Below, piece after piece: positions 18,801 through 29,181 of a stretch of 64,000 bases of DNA. The stretch lies in NCBI GenBank assembly GCA_040905145.1, contig JBBDSC010000217.1, forward strand, positions 1 through 64,000, given 5' to 3'. Position 1 is the first letter of the stretch. Every line of letters begins with the position of its first letter. Position numbers and translations under genes: made by a program. The DNA comes from DATGMS01 sp040905145. GTDB taxonomy: Bacteria > Bacteroidota > Bacteroidia > Cytophagales > Cyclobacteriaceae. The notes below the pieces were generated by a model, which was not told where the DNA came from, searched no databases, and saw only the letters and a list, made by a program, of their open reading frames with translations.

Positions 18801-18936
18801 TTTATGATGGATTTGTGACAGGTAGTTGAAGGATTTTTCGGTTAGTTTGTTTCCACAATCGGTTGCGTAACTTATTGAATGATAAAAAGTTGAGATATAA
18901 AAATTGAATTAATCAACAGTAAACCAATCCAAAATT

Positions 18937-21900
18937 ATGAAATTAAAATTACGAAAGACAATTTACATGATGGGCAGATATTTTCTGTTCGGAATTGTAA
19001 TACAAATGTTGGCCTTCAACTTTGTATTGGCAGAACATGACAATGGTCAAGATGAATCCATTGATGCAGTTCTGGTAAAAGTTTTCCGAGGATCCACATT
19101 CCAACGCAACTTTTCCAATAGTGCTGAAAATCCATCCAAATCAGGTTCTTTGGAGAATTTTTTAGTTGAAGCTTCCCAACCACCTGTTTTTGATTTGACC
19201 AAAGCTAACAATGGTGTTGATGCCAATACAAAGGCAAGTGAAGAACAAATAACCAGGGATGATGACGCTGATATTATTGTAACGGGACAAGTTTTGGATG
19301 AGAAGGGAGAACCCCTGCCAGGGGCTACGATTACGGTGGATGGAGCTCCTACAATAATAGGGACTGTCACGGATATCGATGGAAATTATTCCATTACGGT
19401 ACCGGAAGATGCAGTCTTGGATTTTTCATTTATCGGATTTGAGTCCCTTCTTGTTCCAGTGGATAACCGTTCCCAGATAAACGTTACACTTTCCGTAGAT
19501 ATGTCTTCCTTGGATGAAGTTGTTGTCGTGGGGTATGGTACTCAAAAGAGACAATCACTGACAGGGGCTATATCTTCAATTTCAAGTGAAGATATAGGTC
19601 GGGTACGAGGTGGGGCCACGGTAAGTTCCGGTTTAGCTGGAAAATTGCCAGGCGTCTCGTTTCGAATGCCAGATGGACGTCCTGGTGCAGCAGCCAGGGT
19701 GCAGATCCGAAATATGGGAGATCCCTTGTTTGTGATTGATGGAATTCAACAGGAGGTACAGCAATTTAACAATCTAAACCCCACTGACATAGAAAGTATA
19801 ACCATATTAAAAGATGGATCCGCCGCCATCTATGGGGTACGGGCCGCTAATGGTGTAGTATTAGTAACTACAAAAAAAGGATCAAGAGGTGATAAAAACA
19901 CAATCAATATAAACGCCTATCAAGGTTTCCAAAACTGGACAAAGTTCATGGATGTGACCAATAATTCTTATGACTGGGCCATGGAAAAAGTTCAGGCAGA
20001 TATGAATGGTTTTGGTACAACCAACATAACAAAAGAAGATTTGGAGAAATATAAATTGGGAATTGAGCCAGGGTATCAGAGTTTTAATTGGAAAGATTTT
20101 ATTATAAAAAAGAATGCCCCTATATCTCAAATTGATATCAATGCATCAGGAGGGTCAGAAAAAATCAATTACTACATTTCTGGAAGCCATTTAAAACAAT
20201 CCTCTGTTTTAGGCCGTGAATTCACTTTTGGTAGAACGAACCTGATAAGCAATATTGATGTCGATATAAGTGAACGTTTAAAAGTGGGGATTGGAATAAA
20301 TGGGTATATGGAAGAGCGATTGAATCCCGGTATTCCAGGGGGCGATGACTATTGGTTGCCCCGATATGCCATCTTGCGGAATACTCCTTGGGAACGTCCC
20401 TATGCAAATGACAATCCCCTATACCTGAACGATATCAAGCACAACGAAACCAACTGGGCTTATAATAATTTCAAGTATGGAGGTTATAAAAGGGAAAATA
20501 AAAAATATTTGCAAACTAATTTTACTGGCGAATATCAGTTCGACTTCCTGGAAGGTCTTTCAGCCAGAGGAATGTATTCTTATGGAATTGAGGATGTACT
20601 GATGGATGGCCATGAATATACCTATGAAACATATACTTATTATCCAGCCACCGGAGAAACTCCTGAGGAATACCGGGTTACTGGTGGAAGTACCAACCCT
20701 TGGCGAGAGCGGGAAACCCGAAAAATAGAAAAGAACAACTCACAGCTTGGTCTTAACTATAGTAATATTTTTGGTGATCATGAGATCGGTGCATTGTTTC
20801 TTGCCGAACGTTATGAAACTAGAGCTCGTCGAGTATGGGTACATGCAGTACCGGCTACCAACATCCTTCCTTTATTGTATTTCAATACCATGGACAGGTA
20901 TGATGACAGTGATTTTGAAGAAGCTAGAATAGGATACATTACCCGAATAAATTACAATTTTGACAATAAATATTACTTAGAAATATCAGGGAGACGAGAT
21001 GCTTCCTGGAAATTTTCACCTGACCAAAGGGTAGGGTATTTTCCTTCCGCTTCAGTGGGATGGAGAATTTCAAAAGAGGATTTCATGGAATCTATAGTGA
21101 GCGGAAACATCTTGAATGATTTAAAATTACGTGCTTCCTACGGGATTTTGGGTGATGACAATATTGGTATTGACCCATATGATTATCTTGCCGGTTACAC
21201 TTATAACCAAGGCACTGGGATTTTGGATCGTACACCTATTATCGGAACCAGAGATAAAGGCCAGCCTATTACCAATATTACCTGGTTAACCAGTAAAATA
21301 TTGGATATAGGTGCTGATTTCAGCTTATTTAATGGAAAAGTTAACGGTAGTGTGGACTATTTTAACCGGAAACGGACTGGATTAAGAGGGCGAAAATACG
21401 ATATAGTGGTACCGAATGAATTAGGCTACAACCTCCCTGATGAAAATGTCAATAGTGACAAACAATTTGGTGGTGAAGCATCTCTTTCCTATGCAGGAAA
21501 TGTCGGTGATTTCACCTATAGCATCGGCGGAAATCTGAGCTATGCACGTAGTAAATTCCTTTCCTCCTACAATCCAATCTTTTTTAACTCCTGGGATCAG
21601 TACCGCAATTCAGCCGAGGATAGATTTCAAAATCTAAGTTGGGGATATAAGGTTATTGGGCAGTTTTCTTCACAGGATGAAATAAACAATTATCCTGTCA
21701 ATGTAGATGGACAAGGTAATAAAAGCTTACTTCCAGGAGATCTGATTTATGAAGATTTAAATGGCGATAAAATAATTGATGATTATGATCAGAGGCCTAT
21801 AGGCTATGGAACAAACCTTCCTGTAGTAAACGGGGGTTTAAATTTTGTCTTTGGATGGAAAAATTTTGATTTTGCCATGGATTTTTCATTAGCCTCCATG

Positions 21901-22329
21901 TATTCCTTTACAGCTGATAATGAGTTAAGAAGAGCATTTCGTGCCAATGGGGGGAATATGGCAGAACACCTAAGAGATGCATGGCACAGGGAGGACCCTT
22001 TCGACTTGAACAGTAACTGGATACCGGGAACTTTTCCCCCAAACAGGTTTAATCAGGGAGGGCTAAGTTCAGTCAATAAAACCTCTGACTTTTGGATGCA
22101 CAATGTTACCATCTTTAGGGCAAGGACGATACAATTGGGTTATTCATTGCCTGTGTCGATCATTAATAGGGTAAAAATCCAACAGGCAAGGGTTTTTGTA
22201 AATGGATATAATTTATTCTTTTTTGATAATTTAAAAGATTATCCCATTGATCCTGAGGTTACTGATACCAACGGATTGCAATATCCACAAAATAGAATAA
22301 TTAATATAGGTGTTGGTTTAACGCTTTAA
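18937..22329 (+). CDS. SusC/RagA-type TonB-linked outer membrane transporter
   Basis: A 1130-residue outer-membrane importer for a glycan or glycoside. After a signal peptide (about residues 1-33) comes a low-similarity stretch (35-110) that looks like a shrunken STN domain. A carboxypeptidase-regulatory-like domain follows (GQVLDEKGEPLPGATITVDG, about 117-195), then the TonB box region (EVVVVGYGTQKR), the plug (about 205-315), and a beta-barrel ending at RIINIGVGLTL. The length is normal. It begins a same-strand run with SusD 19 bases downstream, and it would move substrates captured by SusD across the outer membrane. Confidence 0.95.
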   Translation: MKLKLRKTIYMMGRYFLFGIVIQMLAFNFVLAEHDNGQDESIDAVLVKVFRGSTFQRNFSNSAENPSKSGSLENFLVEASQPPVFDLTKANNGVDANTKASEEQITRDDDADIIVTGQVLDEKGEPLPGATITVDGAPTIIGTVTDIDGNYSITVPEDAVLDFSFIGFESLLVPVDNRSQINVTLSVDMSSLDEVVVVGYGTQKRQSLTGAISSISSEDIGRVRGGATVSSGLAGKLPGVSFRMPDGRPGAAARVQIRNMGDPLFVIDGIQQEVQQFNNLNPTDIESITILKDGSAAIYGVRAANGVVLVTTKKGSRGDKNTININAYQGFQNWTKFMDVTNNSYDWAMEKVQADMNGFGTTNITKEDLEKYKLGIEPGYQSFNWKDFIIKKNAPISQIDINASGGSEKINYYISGSHLKQSSVLGREFTFGRTNLISNIDVDISERLKVGIGINGYMEERLNPGIPGGDDYWLPRYAILRNTPWERPYANDNPLYLNDIKHNETNWAYNNFKYGGYKRENKKYLQTNFTGEYQFDFLEGLSARGMYSYGIEDVLMDGHEYTYETYTYYPATGETPEEYRVTGGSTNPWRERETRKIEKNNSQLGLNYSNIFGDHEIGALFLAERYETRARRVWVHAVPATNILPLLYFNTMDRYDDSDFEEARIGYITRINYNFDNKYYLEISGRRDASWKFSPDQRVGYFPSASVGWRISKEDFMESIVSGNILNDLKLRASYGILGDDNIGIDPYDYLAGYTYNQGTGILDRTPIIGTRDKGQPITNITWLTSKILDIGADFSLFNGKVNGSVDYFNRKRTGLRGRKYDIVVPNELGYNLPDENVNSDKQFGGEASLSYAGNVGDFTYSIGGNLSYARSKFLSSYNPIFFNSWDQYRNSAEDRFQNLSWGYKVIGQFSSQDEINNYPVNVDGQGNKSLLPGDLIYEDLNGDKIIDDYDQRPIGYGTNLPVVNGGLNFVFGWKNFDFAMDFSLASMYSFTADNELRRAFRANGGNMAEHLRDAWHREDPFDLNSNWIPGTFPPNRFNQGGLSSVNKTSDFWMHNVTIFRARTIQLGYSLPVSIINRVKIQQARVFVNGYNLFFFDNLKDYPIDPEVTDTNGLQYPQNRIINIGVGLTL

Positions 22330-22348
22330 GTATTTTAAATTTTAAGAC

Positions 22349-24259
22349 ATGCAAAAATTATATTACATATTAATCGCAATACTATTGGGTTTCAGTTGGG
22401 GGTGTGAATCTGATGAAGAGTTTATGAACAAACCACCCAATCAGATTCTAACCGTGGAACAGGCATTTTCTGATCCTGCTCAGGTATTATCCATTTTAGC
22501 AAATTTATATTCCCGCCAATTTTCTTATTACAGGCTAAATGACTGGGCGACTTTTGGGGATTTCAATGAAGCTTTTTATGCACATACCCAAGGCGTCACC
22601 AATGAATTCCATACCAATACCACCTGGCCTTTTGGAGGAATAAGAAATTTTTGGACCACTTGGGATTATACTTATATAAGAGAACTCAATCTGTTTCTTG
22701 AGAGAATAGAAACTTCCTCGATTACCGAAGATCTAAAAACCAGGTATGCTGCTGAAGCCAAGTATTTACGTGCGGCCTATTATCTTGAACTCGCCCAATT
22801 CTACGGTGGGGTTCCCATAATTTTAGAATCCCAGAGCTATGATTTTAGCGGAGACCCCTCTTATCTTCAAATCCCAAGATCAACAGAGGCTGAAATCTAT
22901 GACTTTATCATTGAGGAAGCCGAATCCTTAAAGACTATACTTCCTGCGGATGCCACCAGTAAATCAAGGGCTACCAAAGGTGCCGCCCTGGCTATGAAAG
23001 CAAGGGCTGCCATTTATGCAGCATCCCTTGCAAAATATAATAATAGCATCACCCCTTCGGTATCTCTTTCTGGGGGTGAGGTAGGAATTCCAACAGGCAG
23101 GGCTGAGGAGTATTATAATACTGCTCTGGAAGCCTCCAAAGAAATAATAGAAGGAACGGCAGGTTCATATTCCTTATATATGAAGAACCCTACCAATCTT
23201 TCAGAAAATTTTGCCGCACTATTCTATGATAAGAATGCGAATCCTGAGGTCATTTTTGCTGACGATTATCTATTAAAATATAGGACTCATTATTTTACCG
23301 GAGCAAATCAACCTCGTTTTGGTGCGGAGGAAGAAGAAGGGGGTGCACTCAATCCAAGTCTCAACCTGGTTCAGGAATTTGAATTGCTGGACAATACCTT
23401 TGCCCCTATTCCAACTACCGATGAAAACGGTGATCCTATTTATTATGAATCTCAACTGGATATATTTGCAAATCGGGATGCCAGGCTGGCAGGAACCGTT
23501 ATATTGCCAGGATCAAATTTTAAGTCAAGACCTGTTGATATATGGGCAGGTTATCAGTTGGCCAATGGCACGGTGATCAGTGGAAATGACAGAGGTGACC
23601 AAAGGATATTGCCGGGGAAAACTATTGAGCAACAGGTTGTGGGATTTGATGGACCTGTTGAAGGGGCAGTACAGAATGCTCAAATGGGTTTCTATCTTCG
23701 GAAATATGTGGATCCTGCACCCGGCTCAGGTCAGCGAGGTATTCAAAGCGAAATTTGGAAAATTAAGTACCGCTATTCTGAAATCCTGCTAATTGCCGCT
23801 GAAGCTGCTTTTGAATTGGGACAACCGGATATTTCAGCCAACTATCTAAATATGGTACGCGAGAGGGCTGGGTTTACTATTCCCCTAAAAGGATCAGATA
23901 TATCCTTGGATAGGATCGTTCATGAACGCAGAGTGGAGTTTGCCTTTGAAGGTTTGTACTTTATGGATTTAAAACGTTTTAGAATCGCCCATAGAATTTT
24001 TGATGGGGTATCCATGACTAAGGAAAATTTACTTTCTGGAATAGGCAAGGCAACTAAAAGAAGCACTATGCCCTGGGGTTTATGGCCTTATAGGATTTAT
24101 AATCCTGGGTCTGAAAACGATGGAAAGTGGATTTATAAAGAATATTTGTCAAAGCAGGTGACTGGTGCTGACAATTGGCAATTAGGTAATTATTATAGTA
24201 ACATCAGTAATGAAATACTAAATAACAATCCAAAACTTGTAAGACAACCTCTTCAGTAA
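22349..24259 (+). CDS. SusD/RagB family nutrient-binding lipoprotein
   Basis: A 636-residue surface lipoprotein that pairs with the SusC encoded 19 bases upstream. The signal ends in GFSWGC (lipobox Cys at about residue 19). The N-terminal SusD-like helices contain RAAYYLELAQFYGGVP, and the C-terminal RagB part contains KYRYSEILLIAAEAAFELGQ and IVHERRVEFAFEGLYFMDLKRF. It is complete at both ends, unlike the two susD remnants elsewhere in the window. It is slightly long for the family. The ligand cannot be told from sequence; the downstream genes suggest an O-substituted glycoside. Confidence 0.95.
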   Translation: MQKLYYILIAILLGFSWGCESDEEFMNKPPNQILTVEQAFSDPAQVLSILANLYSRQFSYYRLNDWATFGDFNEAFYAHTQGVTNEFHTNTTWPFGGIRNFWTTWDYTYIRELNLFLERIETSSITEDLKTRYAAEAKYLRAAYYLELAQFYGGVPIILESQSYDFSGDPSYLQIPRSTEAEIYDFIIEEAESLKTILPADATSKSRATKGAALAMKARAAIYAASLAKYNNSITPSVSLSGGEVGIPTGRAEEYYNTALEASKEIIEGTAGSYSLYMKNPTNLSENFAALFYDKNANPEVIFADDYLLKYRTHYFTGANQPRFGAEEEEGGALNPSLNLVQEFELLDNTFAPIPTTDENGDPIYYESQLDIFANRDARLAGTVILPGSNFKSRPVDIWAGYQLANGTVISGNDRGDQRILPGKTIEQQVVGFDGPVEGAVQNAQMGFYLRKYVDPAPGSGQRGIQSEIWKIKYRYSEILLIAAEAAFELGQPDISANYLNMVRERAGFTIPLKGSDISLDRIVHERRVEFAFEGLYFMDLKRFRIAHRIFDGVSMTKENLLSGIGKATKRSTMPWGLWPYRIYNPGSENDGKWIYKEYLSKQVTGADNWQLGNYYSNISNEILNNNPKLVRQPLQ

Positions 24260-24285
24260 TTATTGAATGATAAAATCGCAAAATA

Positions 24286-24987
24286 ATGAAAAATAAATTT
24301 AATTATATATTATTGTTCCTATTGGGTATTTCTTTCATGTCTTGTGAAAAGGATAATTATGAACCGCCAAAATCCCCTCTTACTGGAAGGGTTATTTACC
24401 AAGGAACGCCATTGTATTTACAACCGAATAGAGTAAGTTACGAGTTATTCCAAGATGGTTTTGGTAAGAGTGGTCCCATAAGCGGTACTTTTACGGCTGA
24501 TGGTAATTACTCACAACTCCTTTTTAATGGGACTTATAAAATGATAATTCGGGAAGGACAAGGCCCATTTCTTTGGGGAGAGTCAGTGGATAACCTGAAG
24601 AGTGAAGAAATTATCCATGTCAATGGTGCTACAGAGATGGATATCGAGGTCCTACCTTATTGGATGATTATAAACCCTAACATATCATTTAGTGAAGGAA
24701 AAGTAACAGGAACATTTGGACTTGAGCAAATTATTGACGGTGCTAATGCTAAAAGTATTGAAAGTGTAACGCTTTACCTAAGCAAAACCGTTTTTGCTAA
24801 TTCTGACACCAATGTGGCTACTAATTCAATAGGAGGGAGTGACATTAGCGATTTCAGTAATATCAATCTGAGTGTTAATGTACCAACCTTAACACCTTCT
24901 CAAAATTATATATTTGCCAGTATAGGTGTAAAAATAGTTGGAGTGGAAGATATGATTTTTTCTGAGGTTCAAAAAATCAATTTATAG
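24286..24987 (+). CDS. DUF3823 domain lipoprotein
   Basis: A 233-residue lipoprotein (LLGISFMSCEKD, Cys at about residue 20). It consists of a DUF3823 pair of Ig/transthyretin-like beta domains: LTGRVIYQGTPLYLQPNRVS and DGNYSQLLFNGTYKMIIREG are the conserved first-domain segments. DUF3823 proteins are usually encoded directly after susCD and are thought to be surface glycan-binding accessories. This gene follows susD by 26 bases, which fits an operon. Confidence 0.85.
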   Translation: MKNKFNYILLFLLGISFMSCEKDNYEPPKSPLTGRVIYQGTPLYLQPNRVSYELFQDGFGKSGPISGTFTADGNYSQLLFNGTYKMIIREGQGPFLWGESVDNLKSEEIIHVNGATEMDIEVLPYWMIINPNISFSEGKVTGTFGLEQIIDGANAKSIESVTLYLSKTVFANSDTNVATNSIGGSDISDFSNINLSVNVPTLTPSQNYIFASIGVKIVGVEDMIFSEVQKINL

Positions 24988-25075
24988 TTAAAATTTCAAT
25001 CCGATATGCCGGTTTAAGTTAACTTCGGTTTTTTAACCCATGATTGATCATTATTAAAGTTTAAAGAGTGTTTTT

Positions 25076-28000
25076 ATGAAACAAGCATTTATTTTATTGA
25101 TATTAACTGGAATGTTATTCCATAGTTGTAAGGATAAATTGATTACAACCAGTGGTAACCTTTCTGAGAATAATGATTACCAAAAAGGGAGAAGAGCAGA
25201 ACTCCTTTTTCTTGGCCATGCAAGTGATCACCACCCTTCCAGAAAATATGCCCCATGGCTGGCAACTTCGGTTTTCAAAAGCGGCATCAACATTACCTAT
25301 ACAGAAAATCTGGAAGATTTAAATCCTGAAAACTTAAACAAATACGATGCATTGGTCATTTATGCCAACCACGATTATTTGGCCCCGGAACAGGAAAGCG
25401 CACTCAAGGAATTTTTGGATAATGGGAAAGGCCTTATTCCCCTTCATTCTGCAACAGGCTGCTTCAAAAATTCCGACTGGTATATCCAAACAATAGGGGG
25501 GCAATTTGCATCCCATGGTACCGGAGAATTTATGGCCGAAATCATTGAGGCTTCCCATCCTATTCTGGACGGTGTGGAAAGCTTTGAGACCTGGGATGAA
25601 ACTTATGTGCACAAAAACATCAATCCCGATATCAAAGTGCTGACGGAGCGGGTGGAAAACGGGCATCGCGAACCTTATACCTGGATAAGGGAAGAAGGAA
25701 ATGGAAGGATTTTTTATACCGCCTATGGGCACAATGACAGCACGTGGACCAATCCCGGTTTCCAGAAACTGGTAGAAAACGGCATCTTTTGGGCAATGGG
25801 AGACAAAGTCCAAGCTCTGGTCGCTGCATTGGACATTCCTGAAGTGGATGTTTATGAGGAACCGATTTCAGACTTTACCAAAAGATATGAGGTGCCAAAG
25901 GTCCAGGAACCACTGGAACCGGAAGAATCAAAAAAACTGATCCAGACTCCGGTGGATTTTGACATTCAATTGTTCGCTTCAGAACCTGATATCGTCAATC
26001 CTATCGCCATGGCCTGGGATGAAAGGGGAAGACTTTGGATCGTTGAATCGGTGGATTATCCCAATACCTTTAAAGAAACCGATGGGCTGGCCAATGACAG
26101 GATCAAAATCTGTGAGGATACAGACGGGGACGGCAAAGCAGACAAGTTTACCGTCTTTGCTGATAACCTGAACATCCCTACGAGTATTGCTTTTGCGAAT
26201 GGAGGGGTAATCGTTTCCATGGCGCCTGATTTTCTATTCATGAAGGACACCGATGGGGACGACGTGGCAGATGTAAGAGAGGTTATAATGACAGGGTGGG
26301 GTAAGTATGATACTCATGCGGGACCCTCCAACCTACAATATGGATTTGACAATAAAATTTGGGGTGTGACCGGCTATTCGGGCTTCAACGGCACCATCAA
26401 TGGAAAGCCAATGCGTTTCCCACAGGGGGTTTACCACTTTGATCCCGACGGTAAAAATTTCGAATACCTGGCCAGTACCAGCAACAACACTTGGGGATTG
26501 GGCTTTTCGGAAGACAACAATGTGTTTATTTCCACTGCCAACAATACCCATGCGGCTTATTACTCCATCCCTGCGAAATACCTGCAACGTACCTTACCTG
26601 AAGCAGCCGAAGGACAACCTTCGCCCCCTTATTCCATACAGCCCATCCAAAAAATCGATGGACATTACGATGCCCATGCGATGACGCCCAACCTTCGCCA
26701 GGTGGATGTGGTCGGCGGATTTACTTCTGCGGCGGGCATCAGGCTGTATACGGCCAGGGATTTTCCCAAAGAATATTGGAATAGGATTGCTTTTGTGAGT
26801 GAACCGACGATCAGGTTGACCCATAATGCCATCCTCGAACCCGAGGGGGCAGGGTTTGTGGAAAAAGACGGCTGGAATTTATTGGCCAGTTCGGACGAAT
26901 GGTTTGGACCCGTCCAGGCGGAAGTGGGGCCGGATGGCGCTGTATGGATAGCTGATTGGTACAACTTTATCATCCAGCACAATGTCTTTGTGGAAAGACA
27001 GGCCCCATCCAGAATGGTTCTTCCTTTTACCGATCAACCACATGGCCAGGGAAACGCTTTCCATAGTGAATTGCGCGACACCAACCATGGACGGATCTAT
27101 CGTGTGGTGTACAAAAATGCAAAGCCTTACACTCCAATCCAATTATCAACAAATGATCCCCAAGGTTTATTGGCTGCTTTGAAAAACGACAATATGTTCT
27201 GGAGAATGACTGCTCAGCGGCTATTGGTGGAATCAGGGGCACAGGACGTCATTCCAGAGCTCTACGGGATCATAAACGATCAGCAAATTGATGAGATTGG
27301 ATTAAACAGTCCTGCGGTCCATGCCTTATGGACCTTGCATGGCCTGGGGGCTTTGGATGGATCCAACCAAGAGGCTTTACAAGTGGCCATAAAAGCATTG
27401 TCCCATCCCGCAGATGGGGTGAGGAAAGCCGCCGTGGAAGTTCTGCCCGAAAATGAACAGGCTATCGCTGCATTTCAGGAAAGTGGGATCATCCAGGACC
27501 CAAACTTAAATGTCAGGATGCATGCATTTCTGTCCCTTGCCACCATGCCCACTTCAGATGCTGTCGGGGAGCTGCTTTACGGGGCAAGTATGTCCCCGGA
27601 AAACGCAAAGGATGACTGGCTGTCCAAGGCACTGTTTGCCGCGGCGATCAACCATGAAGAAAGCTTCCTTGCCGCTTCAAGCAAAAATGGTGCGGCTTCC
27701 TCTCCGGAAAACGGTTTGAACCAACGTTTGGTAAAAGCAGTGGGCAAGGAAATCTATGAACTGGGAAGAAGAAGTACTTTACAATTTTCTCCGGAAGTAG
27801 CCCAGAAAGAAATCATCATCAAAGCCTCTGTATCCAAAAGAGGGAATGAAGATCCGGAGGGATTTATAGTGGCCCAGGGTGGAAAGGAAAACGGCTATGG
27901 CCTTTATATAGAGGATGGAAAGCTAAATTTCGTAGTCAACCAAAATGGCAAAAAATATAAGGCCGTTACCACCAAAGCGTTGCCGGAAAGATATGAGTTC

Positions 28001-28210
28001 GTCGCATATTTGGCCAAAAATGGTCGGATGAGTATTGAGATAGACGGAGAAAAGGCGGCCCAAGCCAATGCCGCTTCCTTGTTTTCAAGTCCTCTTTCTC
28101 CAAGTGTAAGATCAGGTCAGGATTATGGAGAGAATAACAATGTAGGGGATTATGAAGGTGAATTCGCTTTTAAAGGTTCCTATCAAAATCTTACCCTTGA
28201 ATTGAAGTAA
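25076..28210 (+). CDS. ThuA domain + dehydrogenase-type propeller + HEAT protein lacking heme motif
   Basis: A 1044-residue exported lipoprotein (MLFHSC). Domains in order: ThuA-like glutamine-amidotransferase fold (about 42-235, LLFLGHASDHHPSRKYAPW to GHNDSTWTNP), the PVC-type propeller (about 290-690) with DTDGDGKADKFTVF and DTDGDDVADVRE loops, a HEAT-like helical region (about 700-890), and a C-terminal beta-sandwich (about 905-1044) resembling a laminin-G/lectin module. Relatives often end in a CxxCH cytochrome c; none is visible here. The next gene encodes a blue copper protein, so electrons may leave by that route (inference). It is likely to act in the periplasm or at the surface on a sugar or glycoside. 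Confidence 0.8.
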   Translation: MKQAFILLILTGMLFHSCKDKLITTSGNLSENNDYQKGRRAELLFLGHASDHHPSRKYAPWLATSVFKSGINITYTENLEDLNPENLNKYDALVIYANHDYLAPEQESALKEFLDNGKGLIPLHSATGCFKNSDWYIQTIGGQFASHGTGEFMAEIIEASHPILDGVESFETWDETYVHKNINPDIKVLTERVENGHREPYTWIREEGNGRIFYTAYGHNDSTWTNPGFQKLVENGIFWAMGDKVQALVAALDIPEVDVYEEPISDFTKRYEVPKVQEPLEPEESKKLIQTPVDFDIQLFASEPDIVNPIAMAWDERGRLWIVESVDYPNTFKETDGLANDRIKICEDTDGDGKADKFTVFADNLNIPTSIAFANGGVIVSMAPDFLFMKDTDGDDVADVREVIMTGWGKYDTHAGPSNLQYGFDNKIWGVTGYSGFNGTINGKPMRFPQGVYHFDPDGKNFEYLASTSNNTWGLGFSEDNNVFISTANNTHAAYYSIPAKYLQRTLPEAAEGQPSPPYSIQPIQKIDGHYDAHAMTPNLRQVDVVGGFTSAAGIRLYTARDFPKEYWNRIAFVSEPTIRLTHNAILEPEGAGFVEKDGWNLLASSDEWFGPVQAEVGPDGAVWIADWYNFIIQHNVFVERQAPSRMVLPFTDQPHGQGNAFHSELRDTNHGRIYRVVYKNAKPYTPIQLSTNDPQGLLAALKNDNMFWRMTAQRLLVESGAQDVIPELYGIINDQQIDEIGLNSPAVHALWTLHGLGALDGSNQEALQVAIKALSHPADGVRKAAVEVLPENEQAIAAFQESGIIQDPNLNVRMHAFLSLATMPTSDAVGELLYGASMSPENAKDDWLSKALFAAAINHEESFLAASSKNGAASSPENGLNQRLVKAVGKEIYELGRRSTLQFSPEVAQKEIIIKASVSKRGNEDPEGFIVAQGGKENGYGLYIEDGKLNFVVNQNGKKYKAVTTKALPERYEFVAYLAKNGRMSIEIDGEKAAQANAASLFSSPLSPSVRSGQDYGENNNVGDYEGEFAFKGSYQNLTLELK

Positions 28211-28223
28211 ATAACTAAAAAGA

Positions 28224-28256
28224 AGACCTGTCAGGTTTTGAAAACCTGACAGGTCT
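28224..28256. repeat. Perfect palindrome, possible terminator (core CAGGTTTTGAAAACCTG)
   Basis: AGACCTGTCAGGTTTT and its exact reverse complement are separated by one G, giving a 16-bp perfect inverted repeat directly after the ThuA-propeller gene. The inner CAGGTTTTGAAAACCTG is identical to the core of the palindrome at 29965-29999. It may act as a terminator or processing site in the operon. Confidence 0.6.
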
Positions 28257-28340
28257 ATAACTGGTATGAAAATTGAAAACCCCGTTATCAACTAAGCGAA
28301 TATTTCCCTTACCTGAAATCAATAATCAAAATTTAGAGTC

Positions 28341-28940
28341 ATGAAGAAAAATTTGTTTTTATTGGGGGCTTTGGGTCTTTTAATATCCTGCCAGGGTATT
28401 TCAGATAAGAAAAGCACAGCCTTCCATTCCCTTTCAATGAACCAGGGATTCGCCGTTCAGACCGTAGCTTACCTTGCCCAGGAAGGCATAATGGAAGGCA
28501 TGAGATTATCATCAGAAGGGAATGCCCGTTCTGATTGGGACAAAAAATTTATCCAGGAGGATCCAAGATTTATACTGATTGAGGTTGTCCCTGATTTAAT
28601 GAAGTTTGATACCGATACGTTTACAGTAGCTGTAGGAGAAAAAATCGTACTTGAACTGGATAACCTGGACGGGATGCAACATAATCTGCTAATCGGCAAA
28701 CAAGGGACATTGGAGAAGATAGGGACCGCCGCAGATGCCATGCTCAGGGATCCAAAAGCTGCTGAAAAACAATATGTTCCAGAAATACCAGAGGTATTGT
28801 TTGCTACTGAATTGCTCGACCCGGGGGAAGTCTTCACCCTGAAGTTTACCGCCCCTGCTGAACCTGGAAATTATCCTTTTGTATGTACTTTTCCCGGCCA
28901 TTGGCGAATGATGAACGGGATTATGAAAGTGGAGGAATAG
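28341..28940 (+). CDS. Azurin/plastocyanin-like cupredoxin lipoprotein
   Basis: A 199-residue lipoprotein (LLISC, Cys17). A linker is followed by one cupredoxin domain from about residue 78. All four type 1 copper ligands are visible: His114 (MQHNLLIG), Cys182, His187 and Met191 in FVCTFPGHWRMMNG. The Cys-to-His (+5) and His-to-Met (+4) spacing matches azurin. This is a one-electron carrier in the periplasm. It sits between two ThuA genes in a sugar-oxidation locus, so it is a plausible electron acceptor for a periplasmic sugar dehydrogenase (inference). Confidence 0.88.
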   Translation: MKKNLFLLGALGLLISCQGISDKKSTAFHSLSMNQGFAVQTVAYLAQEGIMEGMRLSSEGNARSDWDKKFIQEDPRFILIEVVPDLMKFDTDTFTVAVGEKIVLELDNLDGMQHNLLIGKQGTLEKIGTAADAMLRDPKAAEKQYVPEIPEVLFATELLDPGEVFTLKFTAPAEPGNYPFVCTFPGHWRMMNGIMKVEE

Positions 28941-28941
28941 C

Positions 28942-29160
28942 AAAAGGACGGAAGTCCGAAGTCGGATGACCGAAGTGAAGTGGAGAGTGGGGAGTTCCTT
29001 AGGAACGAAGAGACGAAGAGAGAGGGAGACGGAAGAGGTGACATCGGAAGTCCAAAGTCAGCGTTCTTACCCTGAAGGGGTAAAAGATGAATAGCCCCGG
29101 GTGAAATGACTATGGACCATCAACTATGGACTCTCTGTTCTGCAGAATATAAATTAAACA
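28942..29160. repeat. GA-rich low-complexity spacer with dispersed repeat words
   Basis: The first 120 bases are purine-rich (variants of cggaagtccgaagtcgg and gagacgaagag) and resemble the reverse complement of bases 1-75 and the spacer near 63455. Next come taccctgaaggggta (an imperfect inverted repeat) and a CCCGGG site at 29096. No gene is recognised. It separates the cupredoxin from the ThuA gene. Confidence 0.4.
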
Positions 29161-29181
29161 ATAACATCAATAAACTACCCT

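Noticed and set aside
26333..27242. Overlapping antisense frames of about 65-105 codons inside the ThuA-propeller gene
   Set aside because: No recognisable domains and no separate promoter; they are shadows of a G+C-richer coding region.
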